From Dendrolimus kikuchii (lineage: Eukaryota > Arthropoda > Insecta > Lepidoptera > Lasiocampidae), in the NCBI GenBank assembly GCA_019925095.2, contig CM034388.1, positions 5,788,501 through 5,852,500 on the forward strand: a stretch of 64,000 nt of DNA. The letters are read 5' to 3'. Position 1 is the first letter of the stretch, and each line of letters starts with the position of its first letter. Shown here piece after piece: positions 10,441-20,622 of the stretch. The notes under the pieces were generated by a model. That model did no database searches. It was not told the DNA's origin and saw nothing but the letters and a program-made list of their open reading frames with translations. Position numbers and translations under genes: made by a program.

Positions 10441-12024
10441 TATCGTTTTGCCTCCATAGAACTGCTTTATTTGCGAAAGAAACATTTTTCACGGAACTGT
10501 TGCTTTAGGATTCCGTCTCAATGATGGATTCATTAATAGAAACAGATGATAGATTCGTCCGTCAATGTGTGATAACAACATCAGTCATATCCCCCATTTG
10601 ATCTGCTTTACTGTCTCACTCTCTTTTTTGCGTTCCTTTTCTTGACACATGAACGGAAGGCTGTTGTTTTTAAACTAACTTTTTATTTGTATCGTCTTTC
10701 GTGGACAGACGATTTTTAAGCAAACTAACTTCAAAATCTAGTCTATAACAACAACAAATTTAACTAAATAAAAAATCTTTGTACCAATAATAATACAATT
10801 AACAACTCTATTGTACTTGGGGGGCGCGTGCGTGTTGCTTTGTATGGACGTAACACCACTACAGCTACGTCGTAATAGCCTCAAGACTGCTGTGTGCGCT
10901 AATTAGATGAGTTAGAATTAAAAGAGTTGTTAGTTAGAAAAATCGCTAGATTCTGTTACACGATCAAAATTTAAACAAAAATCAAGCAAATGCGTGTCGT
11001 ACCATGTAAACTGAAGGGTTCCGTAGAGGCTACGACCAACCACTTTTATTGTCAGTTGGCTGCGTGTTCGCGACGTTAAGTTCATCGCAAAATTACTGAA
11101 CGAAACGGAACGCGCAGTTTAAATAATTGACAGCTACGACCGTTAAGGGAGTTCCCTCGTCTTGACAAAATCTCAGTGTTATACGAAATACACGTAATAA
11201 GTTTTTTCAAATTTTTAATTTCAATACTACCTTAAGAGTATCTCCATCACATTCACTGCGAAACCATAAAAACCTAGTAATATAGTGACGGACAATCCTT
11301 AAAAAAAAGGAATTTGTTAAAATATACTTAATCAATAGCTTATGACATGACATATGGAGCCTTTGGGCCATTTACACTTCAACATGTAACGTAAAAATTA
11401 AACACTTATTTAGATATTTGCATACCATCAATAGCGTTCGTTTTGACGCTGGAAGTTGTTTAGTAAATATGAGAGGTAGGTTACCCTAAAAAGAGTTAAG
11501 GTGGCAGCCCTGTTGGGCTGTGTTTCAGGGAAATCCCGTTATCAACAAACCGCCGAAACCGCGCGATATCATGAATAATACACTACAATCACTATATAAT
11601 ATAAAACACGATATATTATACCTCGCTCCCCACCTCCCCCGTCCCACCTTAGGCCTAGTCTATATTGCGGTTCCTGCGCGAGTTAAATTCCGCTGAAGCT
11701 ATTTCACTTAGTCCGCACTGCGAAATATTTCGCGTAATTTCTATCACATTTTTATCAAATTCTCGGCTGGGTAGCACGTCTAAAATGAAGAATAGAATAA
11801 AAAATCATAATTAATTCCCACTTATACCCACCCACCCACTTACAACGTTGAGACGAAAGATTTTTTTACTTAAAACATCAAAAGCTGCGAAAATATATAT
11901 ATTTAAGTAATTAATTATTTTTTCGGATATATTTTTTATAAATTTCACTTAACTTAGTAACTTTTTGTTCATTTTGTAGCAGTGAGTGGTAGGTTAAATA
12001 ATACTTCAGATGGTAGAGAGTAGC
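10441..12024. other. intergenic DNA, no gene seen
   Basis: Mixed AT-rich sequence with a few GC-richer patches (10820-11160, 11620-11760). Only short frames without domains. The text near 11690-11745 partly recurs, inverted, near 13640-13700 (cgcagtgcggact), pointing to a decayed mobile element. Confidence 0.45.
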
Positions 12025-12335
12025 TTTCAGGAGTTTTGGAGGGAACTGAAAGGAGATGTTCTCCTGTGCAGTTTTATTTTCTAAAAACGTGTAAAATTTT
12101 TCTAAAATGAACAGTAGTTGTAGGATATTGATAGTAATTATATGTTTTTGTGAGAAATGTGAACTGTACAGTCAAATGTGGCTTTTCAAGTTATCACAAG
12201 AACTCCGTTGAATAGCACAGTTGATAACCTTCAGTTCAACTGAGCCATACATGGGCTTAAGAAAATGATGAAACTATATTGTAATCCAAGATCTGGCTTA
12301 AAGACTAAGCTGGCAAGCCGTAAACCTAAGTAAAA
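12025..12335 (+). mobile_element. poly(A) retroposon, second copy
   Basis: Same family as the minus-strand element at 2924-3255, from caggagttttggagggaact to gtaaaataaataaaaag. The copies share taggatattgatagt, agaactccgttgaat and aagatctggcttaaag. Confidence 0.75.
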
Positions 12336-12414
12336 TAAATAAAAAGAGTACCTAGCAGTAACTGTCGAGTGCTAATGAGAACTGAAGTGAACTTATTTAT
12401 TGTCAAGTTCATCG

Positions 12415-12780
12415 ACTTCGGCGACCCCTATGAGGTTGGGGGTAGCAAAGCGGTGAGGGGTGTCAAGCCTAAGGTCTTTACCCCTGCATTCGCTCAGAGG
12501 GTGACAACCCTCAAGTATTAAGTTTTAGAGCCGCCGGCTCGCGTGGTCTATCAGCGGCTTTCAGTGACCTTCGTGTTGTGTCCTTCAGCGGCATGGTGGG
12601 CCAGTCTTGGCGTTCGATTGCCATCGCGGGCTTTGGGTAGCCATCTGAGGCGTCTGGTGGCCTATCCGCGCCATTGTGTTTGTTCGCGACCTCACAACAT
12701 CGCCCTAATTCGGGCGTTTAAGGTCGCGGGGGGGGGCTCGTATTACGTAGCCCGGGAGTCTCGCGTGCAGTAGGGCGATG
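12415..12780. other. GC-rich island of unknown origin
   Basis: About 360 bp of clearly higher GC than its surroundings, with a run of eight to nine G near 12728 and a 76-codon plus-strand frame (12543-12773) rich in W, R and S. No domain is recognised. It could be an untranslated or decayed piece of a retrotransposon; I see no splice sites that would make it a host exon. Confidence 0.4.
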
Positions 12781-13194
12781 CCGTGCAGATAGGTTGCTTA
12801 TTTATTTTGGAAACGGTAACCTTAAGTAGAAATATTAACAAGTCGTGCAGCTAGTACAATACATAGCATAATGTGTGAGCGAGATGGATGATGTGCGAGC
12901 GAGATAGAGCAACTATTAATTGGGACGCCTCCGCGTTGTGCTAGCTAGTTCCAAAGAGTACATTGAATATATAAAGAGCCAGTTCTCTGTTGTTCGCTGC
13001 GATGAATCATGTAAAAAAATGTATGCAGCTCTCATAATATCAATATCAAGTATGCCTTTTCATTATAATTACGACGTGGTAGAGTCAAGCCGGAACCAAT
13101 ATCTTGATTACAGCTCTAAGTGCCGGCGCGCTCCGTGCTCTTACAAAATATCTTCGTGAAACGGTTAGCTTTAACATAAACGTGTTTTGTACCA

Positions 13195-13400
13195 AGAGTG
13201 AGGGTTCCGATAGCCCACTTCCCTATCTCATGGCCTCTATCCCAATCCTCCTGTCTAATTCCGCTATCCCATCTCTTTTAATCCATACCTCTATAAACTC
13301 CTTCTCCTTATTCTAAAGGGGCGGAAACGCCTGTGTTATAAACGTCTATAGGCAGCGGTAACCACTTTCCCTTATTTGCGCCTTTTACCTGCTTGGCAAC
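13195..13400 (+). repeat. pyrimidine-rich SINE-like repeat with SINE-type tail
   Basis: A run of tcccaatcctcctgtctaat-type text, then aacgtctataggcagcggta accactttccc and cctgcttggcaac. The same layout occurs at 18480-18640 and, inverted, at 60222-60345. The tail resembles the 3' end of the main SINE family. Confidence 0.45.
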
Positions 13401-14598
13401 AAAATAGCAGTTAAGTAAATATTTATCTTCCCAATAAATTAACAATTCTATAAAAAAACCTACAATCTTATTTTAGTAATCCTGTAGTATTACTAAATAT
13501 GAAATTTGTTTCACAGGGGAGACGTTCTAAGCAATAGGGTATCTATTATAGTATAATAGGTATTCATATTCAGCGGCTGCGAGGCGCAGAGCGCGTCAGC
13601 CTTCCATGAAAACTGATGCATGACTGAGCGCCGCCCTCGTCTCCCCGCGCGATTTTTTTCGCAGTGCGGACTAGCTAATATTAAGTCGCGTGAGTTTCGC
13701 CTGTGTGGACACCTCCATATGATTCCATGTGTATTGTATGTAACTTACATTCACACACAAACAAATCAAGGAGGTGACGCCATCCGGTCCTTCACAAAAT
13801 ACTAAAGTACAGAATGTTATAGCTTATTTACACATACACCCATCATTGAAGATTCGTGATAAATAACAATCCTTTTAAGACGACTACATGTTCAAAATTA
13901 ATTATAATTTAACATTTAAAACGCATTACACAAAATAGGAATAACCTACCACTTCGCTGCAAGGGCATTTGTTATAATATATCATACACACAACCATAAT
14001 CGTATTTTTGACGTATTCGTGATATTTTATGATTCATGATGTAATATTGATATTGTATGTTATTGTAAAAATGTAAACGAATCCTGATTTTTACGGTCCA
14101 AAAATAATTAACGATTCATCAATGTGTGAATGGGCACAAGCACATGTACCAAATGTATTTGACATAAAATTATACAGTGGGAAAAATAACCATAACTGTA
14201 CCAATTTATCAAATTTGGGTACTTAATACTACATAACTAAACCCTTAAGACTAGTAAACAATGATGTAATGTTCGCCGTGACGATGTATTAAGGAGTCAG
14301 CGGAAGATCGGCGCTGGTTTTCACAGACCAGCATTATAATTATGACTGATGACTTTTTTAGAACAAGATTATTTATTTTTATTTTAGTTTTCTTTTGCAG
14401 CAATTACTTTAATGTAATTTGTGCTAAATAAAATGATTTTCTTTCTTTCTGTGAGTAAAAAAACTAAGCTTATGTCAACTTCTTCTATAGTTAGTGTCCA
14501 TAAGGCTGAGCACCTTCCTGGATCTTTCTCTCCCTGATTCAGAGTTAATTAATTAGGTATATTCTATACAAAACATTATTTATTATCAAAATATTTTT
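13401..14598. other. intergenic DNA, no gene seen
   Basis: Contains a GC-richer patch (13565-13720) related in inverted orientation to 11690-11745, and a section (13830-14140, gattcgtgataaataacaat, acgattcatcaatgtgtgaa) that resembles 59380-59530, probably an old MITE family. Confidence 0.4.
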
Positions 14599-14654
14599 TC
14601 GTGCCTACCCCGCAAGGGAACTGGCGTGAAGTTATGTATGTGTGTATGTATGTA
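14599..14654 (+). mobile_element. RTE LINE, extreme 3' end
   Basis: The last 55 bases of the RTE family: cgtgcctaccccgcaaggga actggcgtga, then the tail gtatgtgtgtatgtatg. Everything upstream is missing. Confidence 0.8.
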
Positions 14655-15033
14655 AAAAAAATTGTTAGTATTAGGTACATTTACAATTATATTAGAATAT
14701 TCGATTTGATAATACTTTAAAATTTGTATTAAAACACGTTATGCGTATTTTATTTTATAATGTGGCCCTGATGACAAGTAAATGTTAAGCGCAACCTATT
14801 GCAAATTGCTATTAAAGTCATCGTTTGCATGTATTACGTCACATAAAAGTTAATCTATATTTAATACGTGTACACGGGCGAATCTCCTAAGCTCATCCCC
14901 GCAACAAATTCCTTTTTTGTTACCTGTTGTGTACTTTTTGATTGTATTTATTATGGGTAGAGATAAATTATAAATGATAATAATAATATGGACTGACTTT
15001 AAACTGTTTATTTTAAAATATACAAAATTAAAT

Positions 15034-15191
15034 ATGACTGACCGACATGACACTCAAAGACCAAAGAGAAAGAACATAAACATAGACAATACAAGCTTAA
15101 AAACTAGTGATATGAATACACCACATTACCATATCACTGAATTATGCTCCTTTACTGATCTGGCTGATTGCCAGATTTCAAGGGTGCAAGG
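15034..15191 (+). CDS. candidate first coding exon, unknown protein
   Basis: An ATG in an aaat context opens a frame of about 53 codons, beginning MTDRHDTQRPKRK and ending in SRVQ. A GTAAGAG donor-like site follows at 15192. The peptide is basic at first, then polar, with no signal peptide, membrane segment or known domain. No partner exon was found and no repeat copy elsewhere in the window contains it. It may be chance; I list it because start, frame and donor occur in a believable order. Confidence 0.25.
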
Positions 15192-15411
15192 GTAAGAGGG
15201 AATGGAGATAAATGGACTCACCCGTAATAATATGAGCTGAGTAACCGGAGCGTCTGCGATACAGGAGCAGCAGTGCGTGTTCTCTTGTTATATATCTCCC
15301 GCTTCACAACTAGATTCACTTGCCACTTATCACCAAGCTCTTGGAACCCGGTTAGTATTGCAATTGGGTGGATATCTCAAATGCGCGCGCGATGCGTGAA
15401 TGTTTTTACGC

Positions 15412-15768
15412 GCGCATAACTTGAGAACGACTTTACCGATTTTGATGAAATTTTTAATGTGCGTTTTAGTGGGTCCCGGGATGGCTTAGATTTACAATTG
15501 GAACCGATAGGTGGCGCTGGGGTCGGGTTCTAGGATCCTTATCTCCTGGATCAGTTTTGATGATTTTGTTTTTGTGTGGGTCCCCGGATGGTTTAGATTT
15601 ACAATTGGAACCGGTAAGTGGCGCTGAAATCGGGTCCTACAATCCTCCTAATCTCCTGGACCGATTTTGATGATTTTTGTATGTGTTTGAGTGGGTTGCT
15701 GAATGGTTTAGATTCACAATTGGAATCGGTAGGAGTCACTAGAATCGGGTCCTAGATTTTTACTTTTT
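15412..15768 (+). repeat. three-unit tandem repeat, period about 107-115 bp
   Basis: Anchors atggcttagatttacaattg (15481), atggtttagatttacaattg (15588) and atggtttagattcacaattg (15703) mark three diverged units. Each also has an ccgattttgatgatttt-type block and a gggtcctag end. Confidence 0.75.
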
Positions 15769-15837
15769 CAGGGCAGGACTACGTCTACCGGAACCGCTAG
15801 TAATTAATATTAACAATTAGTAAATGGTATACTCAGG

Positions 15838-16339
15838 GCCCAGCTTGCCATACACAACGTGGTGCTGGTACCTACGCTCACGTATGGAAGCGAGAGTTGG
15901 GTATGGAAGAGAGAGCATGAAAGTAGAGTAAACGCGGTCGAGATGCGAGCACTGCGCAAAATCTGCGGAGTGACGCTCGCGGACCGCGTTCGTAATACCG
16001 AAGTAAGAAAGAGAGTTGGTCTGAAAGAGAGTGTCGGGGTGAAGTTAAGGAAAGGAATGCTCCGGTGGTTCGGGCATGTGGAAAGAATGACTAAACAGAT
16101 ATACAATGCAAAAGTGGATGGATGCAGAAGTCGTCGAAGGCCACGACACACCTTCCATGATCAAATTGATCGTGTAGCAGAAAGTGATGTCAGGGGCCTT
16201 AAGAACAGACGAGCGTGCATGACAAGAGTTATGAATGTCAAAGAAGCAAGTGAGGTGTGTAAGAATAAGCCTAAATGGCGCTCTGTTGTTCGTGCCTACC
16301 CCGCAAGGGAACTGGCGTGAAGTTATGTATGTATGTATA
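15838..16339 (+). mobile_element. RTE-type LINE, 5'-truncated copy with target-site duplication
   Basis: An open frame at 15859-16320 encodes the C-terminal 153 residues of an RTE-type ORF2: LTYGSESWVWK, the MLRWFGHVERM block, SRRRPRHTFHDQIDR and the terminal AYPARELA. The stop lies about a dozen bases from the (TATG)n tail, so there is almost no 3' UTR, as is usual for RTE elements. Compared with other copies it lacks four codons after VERM. tatactcagggc stands on both sides (15828-15839 and 16336-16347). The reverse transcriptase core and endonuclease are absent, so it is dead. It sits exactly at the left end of a decayed hAT element. Confidence 0.88.
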
Positions 16340-16341
16340 CT

Positions 16342-17216
16342 CAGGGCTTTTGTGGGGGCACGCGGGGGCACGCAGTGCCCTTAAAGGAAATTTCGAAAAT
16401 ATCGAAAAATTGCCACAAAAACTGAAAAAATGAAAGTATTTGAAATAAAATCAATTCTGGTAACCTTTAAAAAAAAATTGGATTGTTTTTAACAGGTTAA
16501 AATTATCCAAATACAAAATCTAATCTATCCTTCAAGAAGAGAATAAGTATAACTAAACTAATAAAAATAACTCAACCTGGTACGTACTATTAAAAGGTTT
16601 TGAAAGCGGTGAATAAACTGACATTTTTTTGAAGTGAAGCTACGCAACGAAAGCGGAAGAAATATACAGCAACCCATAGATCCAGAGACGTTTTATGCCC
16701 AATTGGTACCTTCTATGAAATATCGTTTACTAGAATCGAGTGATAAAGATATCGTTCAAGTTTGCCATGTTCTCTGACCTGAAAAAGCGCCAAATGAAGT
16801 TGAAAAAAACATTACGTTTGGAGAAAAAGAGATTCGTTAACCGTACGAATCTCTTTTTATACAAACAAATTCCATTTGAATGAATGAAATATTATCGGGA
16901 CATTTCGCGATTATTTAGCAGACAAAATGGTGCCAAAAAATTTAACTCCGCTCATCAATACTGTCCATATCATAGCAGTTTCAACGAGCTAATGATAAAC
17001 ATGATAATGGCTCGACAAAGAACTTCTCTTTTAGTGAAAACAGTTTTATCGCTATTGGTTATCAAGTTCAACAGTCCACCTTTAAAAATCTTTACTTACT
17101 TAAAAATCGTCATTCTGCCAATGATCAAAACAGTAAAGTTCGTAAGCGCGAACAGATTTATGATGAAAATTTGGTTAAAATTTAGAGACTGTTTTAAAAT
17201 TTATATACCAACTTAA
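16342..17216 (+). pseudogene. decayed hAT transposase, C-terminal part
   Basis: The element seems to begin cagggcttttgtgggggcac. From about 16640 broken frames read DPETFYAQLVPSMKYRL, then FGEKEIR, then TPLINTVHIIAVSTS and RTSLLVKTVLSLLVIK. That order corresponds to the end of hAT-family transposases of the KIAA1586/ZNF862-like type, whose dimerisation domain carries a TIAVSTSECERGFS motif; here the ECERGF part is lost. Stops (for example in the segment after VCHVL) and frameshifts make it a pseudogene. The right terminal repeat was not found. Family assignment is from memory. Confidence 0.6.
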
Positions 17217-17320
17217 GGCGAAGTATATTGACAACAAAAGTTACTTTTTATATTTTTACTTACCTCAATATAAGTTCACGTTTCATTTATTATTTTCTTA
17301 AGTTTTCACGACCTCCATAC

Positions 17321-17740
17321 ATAATAAAACTACGTTTTGACGGTTTTATGGGCGGTAATTTATTTGTTATTCCGACGTTTCGGCCACTTTTCAGTGGCCG
17401 TGATCACGGAAGACGAAAATGTCAAGTGTCAATGAGTATTGTTACAGTTTTATTTAGTCTATCGCCAACATGTTCATTTTAATTTAATTTTGTTTATGAT
17501 TATTATTTACTCTATGGGAGCCTAATCGAATTTACCGCCACTTCGCAACATGTTATGGCTTGAAGAAAAGACGCGGAGCAAGAAACTCTTCAACAAACAT
17601 GCCTAGCTCTAATAAGTTTATATAATATTAAAATGGGTGGAAAGAAAAAGGGTTTTCCTTTCACCCATTTTAATAATTTCGTCTTCCGTGATCACGGCGA
17701 CTGAAAAGTGGCCGAAACGTCGGAATAACAAAAATAAAAT
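17321..17740. mobile_element. composite inverted-repeat element (ccgacgtttcggcc family)
   Basis: The left part begins ataataaaactacgttttga and holds ttattccgacgtttcggcca through tgatcacggaagac. The right part (17681-17740) is its inverted copy, gtcttccgtgatcacgg through cgtcggaataac. The arms are about 53 bp apart by 265 bp. Just inside the right arm a second inverted repeat around aaaatgggtg and cacccatttt (17625-17678) forms a hairpin. Confidence 0.7.
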
Positions 17741-17816
17741 TGGGGAGGCCCGAGCCCAGCAATGGCATGTATTATGTTTTCTAACTAATAGGTTCGTGAC
17801 ATAGAGAATGATCAAA

Positions 17817-17998
17817 CTGGAAGAATGTTGGATACAACTGTAAAGGTGAACCAAAAAAGAGACAGATGGATTGTGTGCAGAATGACATGATTTGTGATCT
17901 GATAGAGGACGTCTGCCGGAATAGAGGAGTGTGGAAGGAAAAACATATTGTGCCGATCCCAAAAAAATCGGAGCAGGTGAAAGAATAGAGAGTTCGTA
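17817..17998 (+). mobile_element. LINE ORF2 C-terminal remnant (RQMDCVQNDM type)
   Basis: One frame reads VKGEPKKRQMDCVQNDM, then NRGVWKEKHIVPIPKKSEQ. This matches the conserved end of a LINE family whose members read RPKKRWMDCVKxDM...RGxWKxxTxxADP. The 147-codon frame on the opposite strand is only a shadow. Confidence 0.6.
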
Positions 17999-18061
17999 AT
18001 ATAAACATTTTATACCGGAAGATATGTTATTTTCCTCGGTCTTAGAAACACACGGGAGCAA

Positions 18062-18479
18062 AGCTATATGGAAAATTCAAGTTCCTTTTAATTGAAATAA
18101 ACTTATATGATACAAGAAAAATAGTAATAAAACACTATAGAAACTACTTTTTCTCTTAGTTGTTTTGATAAAGAAATCGTTATCAATTTCAATGACAAAT
18201 TGTATGATTTGGTAAAACGTAAACAATGTTTGTAAATTTTGAGTCATAACGTAATGTTACAATGAAAACTGCTACTTAATCAATGCCTAAATATACAACC
18301 CTTTTTAGGTTGTCAGTCTGTCTGTCTGAATAAGTACGGAAACGGCCCAACGGAATTAAAGGAAAATTTTACGGATATAAACAGAAATTTTATTTTAAAC
18401 TTTCTATTTTGTAAATAAAAAACTAATCATTGGAGATTCGATGTGTAATATTTAAACCTTTTGGCCAGACTTTTCAGAA
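18062..18479. other. AT-rich spacer, nothing recognised
   Basis: No open frame of note. A short cagtctgtctgtctgaataa motif is typical of several insect repeats but gives no boundary. Confidence 0.4.
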
Positions 18480-18640
18480 TTTTTAAGAGGTCCGATCACC
18501 CACTAACCACCTATACCTCCTCTATCTATTCCATATCCCATTCTTCCTGTCTTATCCTCCCATCCCATTCCTCCTAACCCTTCTCGTCTACCTCATCCTA
18601 AAGGCTGGGAGAATGTCGGCTTCACAAAAAAGCCATGACA
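18480..18640 (+). repeat. pyrimidine-rich repeat, second copy
   Basis: Reads tctattccatatcccattct tcctgtcttatcc and catcctaaaggctgggagaa, parallel to 13195-13340 (ccttattctaaaggggcgga). Confidence 0.45.
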
Positions 18641-18927
18641 GTGCAAGTCAAAATCCATTCGACTGACGATGGTCAAATAGTCTCTAAAATTCATATTAAA
18701 TCAGTCTCGATATAATCAAGATTGTTCAATATTTAGCTTAGATGGTTTATAGACTACCAAAAAGGTCCAAAGTCACAATGCCATTTATTCGATTTGATTG
18801 ACTCTCAAACATTTTAGCACTTTTTACTTGGTTATTTTTATATATTAAAGCACATTTTCCATTGTATGTTCCATTTATTTTTTATTATATAGACTCTATT
18901 ATATTAATATATTCTGTGATATCCTAG

Positions 18928-19395
18928 TAATATTATAAAATTCTAAACATGTCGTGTCTGTACATTGAAGCTATTTAATAAGTAATTGGAAAAGACTATA
19001 TAAACCACGAAGAACACGATGCATTTTTTTTTAGATTTCTCTGTTTGTCCTTTTGTCTGTTTGCTCGGAATTCACGTAAAAACTACTGGGCCGATTTCGA
19101 TGCGGTTTTCGCTGATTGACAGCTAATTCTTAGACTTAAACTCTGCGCTACTTTTTATCCTGGGAATCCCGCGGGAATTTTTCTGGGAATCATTTAAAAT
19201 GGCCAGATTAAAAAAAATCGAATTCTAATGTGATTTTTTTTACTGATCGATAGCAAATTTAATGTAATAAAACGTGTGATGTTTTTATCCCGAAAATCCC
19301 GCGAGAATTGTCCCGGGAGCGGTGTGAAGTTGTTCGGATACATAAAAATTAGCTTATTCCAACACAATTTCCACTAAAACGATCGCTTATAGGTA
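18928..19395 (+). repeat. interspersed repeat, copy A (ttctaaacatg family)
   Basis: Shares with 42384-42800 the order attataaaattctaaacatg, ctgtacattgaagctattta, attcacgtaaaaactactgg gccgatttcgatgcggtttt, and tttttatccygggaa. 32470-32758 is an inverted relative. No coding frame is conserved. Confidence 0.75.
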
Positions 19396-19454
19396 CGAAA
19401 ACGAACAACGAAAGGCGCTTGAGAATAAGGCCTCAAATTTGGGGCCCTTGTGTT

Positions 19455-19535
19455 GTTAACGTCTATAGTCGATGGTAACCACTTTCCAGTGCGAGGACCG
19501 ACTGCCTGTTTGCCAGCTTCGCAATAAAAAGTAAG
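19455..19535 (+). mobile_element. SINE tail fragment
   Basis: The stretch gtctatagtcgatggtaacc actttcc then gaccgactgcctgtttgcca and gcaataaaaagtaag is the 3' 80 bp of the main SINE family, diverged. Confidence 0.6.
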
Positions 19536-19861
19536 ATAAAAAAAGATTGCCAGGATTAGCGGTCGTTCGTTGTCTGTACAAAACCCAATGTTCTTGATAC
19601 GACATGTAGCCGATTTTATTTAATTTTGATCGGCTAGCAGAATCTAGTGCTTTTCTATAGTTCCTAAATCGGTCAGTCAACAGTCGTACATAGATGGCAG
19701 TCTTGCGATGCACTCCCTGCACGAAGTAAAGTTGGCCCTGAAGCCTTACTCTCAAACTTAGTTCGTTTTCGTCCGATCAGCCCGAAAGAGTCAATGAAAT
19801 TTTAGATAGAAGAGAGAAAAAACAAAGATTTATTTAAAACTACATTAATATAGTCTCTTTT

Positions 19862-19980
19862 TTTACACCTTCTCCCAATTATTTGGGGTCGGCACAGTAT
19901 GTCTTTTCCCTCCACACACCTCTATTCTGACATACATCCTCTGGCACACCAAAAATCATCATATCATCCTACACACAATA
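19862..19980 (-). mobile_element. LINE 3' end fragment
   Basis: Reads acaccttctcccaattattt ggggtcggcacagtatgtct tttccc on the plus strand, the reverse complement of the end of the WMDCVKxDM-type LINE (translation GxADPxxLGExV). Same family as 17817-17998 and 9538-9595. Confidence 0.55.
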
Positions 19981-20089
19981 CATCCATCTCTACATTAGTA
20001 TAGTCTATATAACAAACAAATAAATGAAGGAAGGAATATTTTATTTATATCTCTACCCTCCATACAAGTAATGGTAGTTAGATATAGAA

Positions 20090-20410
20090 AGTTTTTTTGA
20101 CGAGGAGAAATCCGATTGAAGACCGCCCACTGCGGGGTGAGACGCGGTGGAGGAGTGTGGGATTTGCCATGTTGGGGTAATGGCATTGGTGCCATGCCCA
20201 CCTGAGTCCGGAATAGCACCTTATGTCAAAGCTGCGAGAATACTGAAGCTGACCAACTCTGCGTGCAGTGGCAAGCGGTCTTTTTCTCTTCGACTGCCGA
20301 GGGAAGCGTAACCCCCCGGTATCGTACCTCTCAAATTCTACTTGGAGAGGATTGCGCAACTGGATTGACGGAAGTTTAGCAGGAGGCTCCTATTAGAGGG
20401 TAGATTTAGG
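20090..20410 (+). mobile_element. GC-rich repeat, probable LINE 3' region
   Basis: The opening cgaggagaaatccgattgaa gaccgcc and tgtgggatttgccatg parallel cgaggagaattccttttaag gccgagcc and catgggattcgctatg at 43845-44000. Minus-strand frames over it are not domain-bearing. Confidence 0.4.
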
Positions 20411-20622
20411 AACCGGTTGTAACTTGTAGGGCCGGCGGTATAACTAAAAGACGTTTTGAATATTGTTTACGTTTTTAGAAATCCTTATTAAAATAAAGGT
20501 TTTATTTTGCTCTAGAAAACAGTACAATTTCTTAAAAAATCGACTAAGAAACCATGAATTAGCTTGAGTATTTTATTCACAGTATAGATTCTTACCTGTA
20601 TGGTAATAAATCCTAAGCAGCC

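Noticed and set aside
17618..18061. 147-codon minus-strand frame
   Set aside because: Antisense shadow of the decayed LINE C-terminus at 17817-17998 and of the foldback arm.
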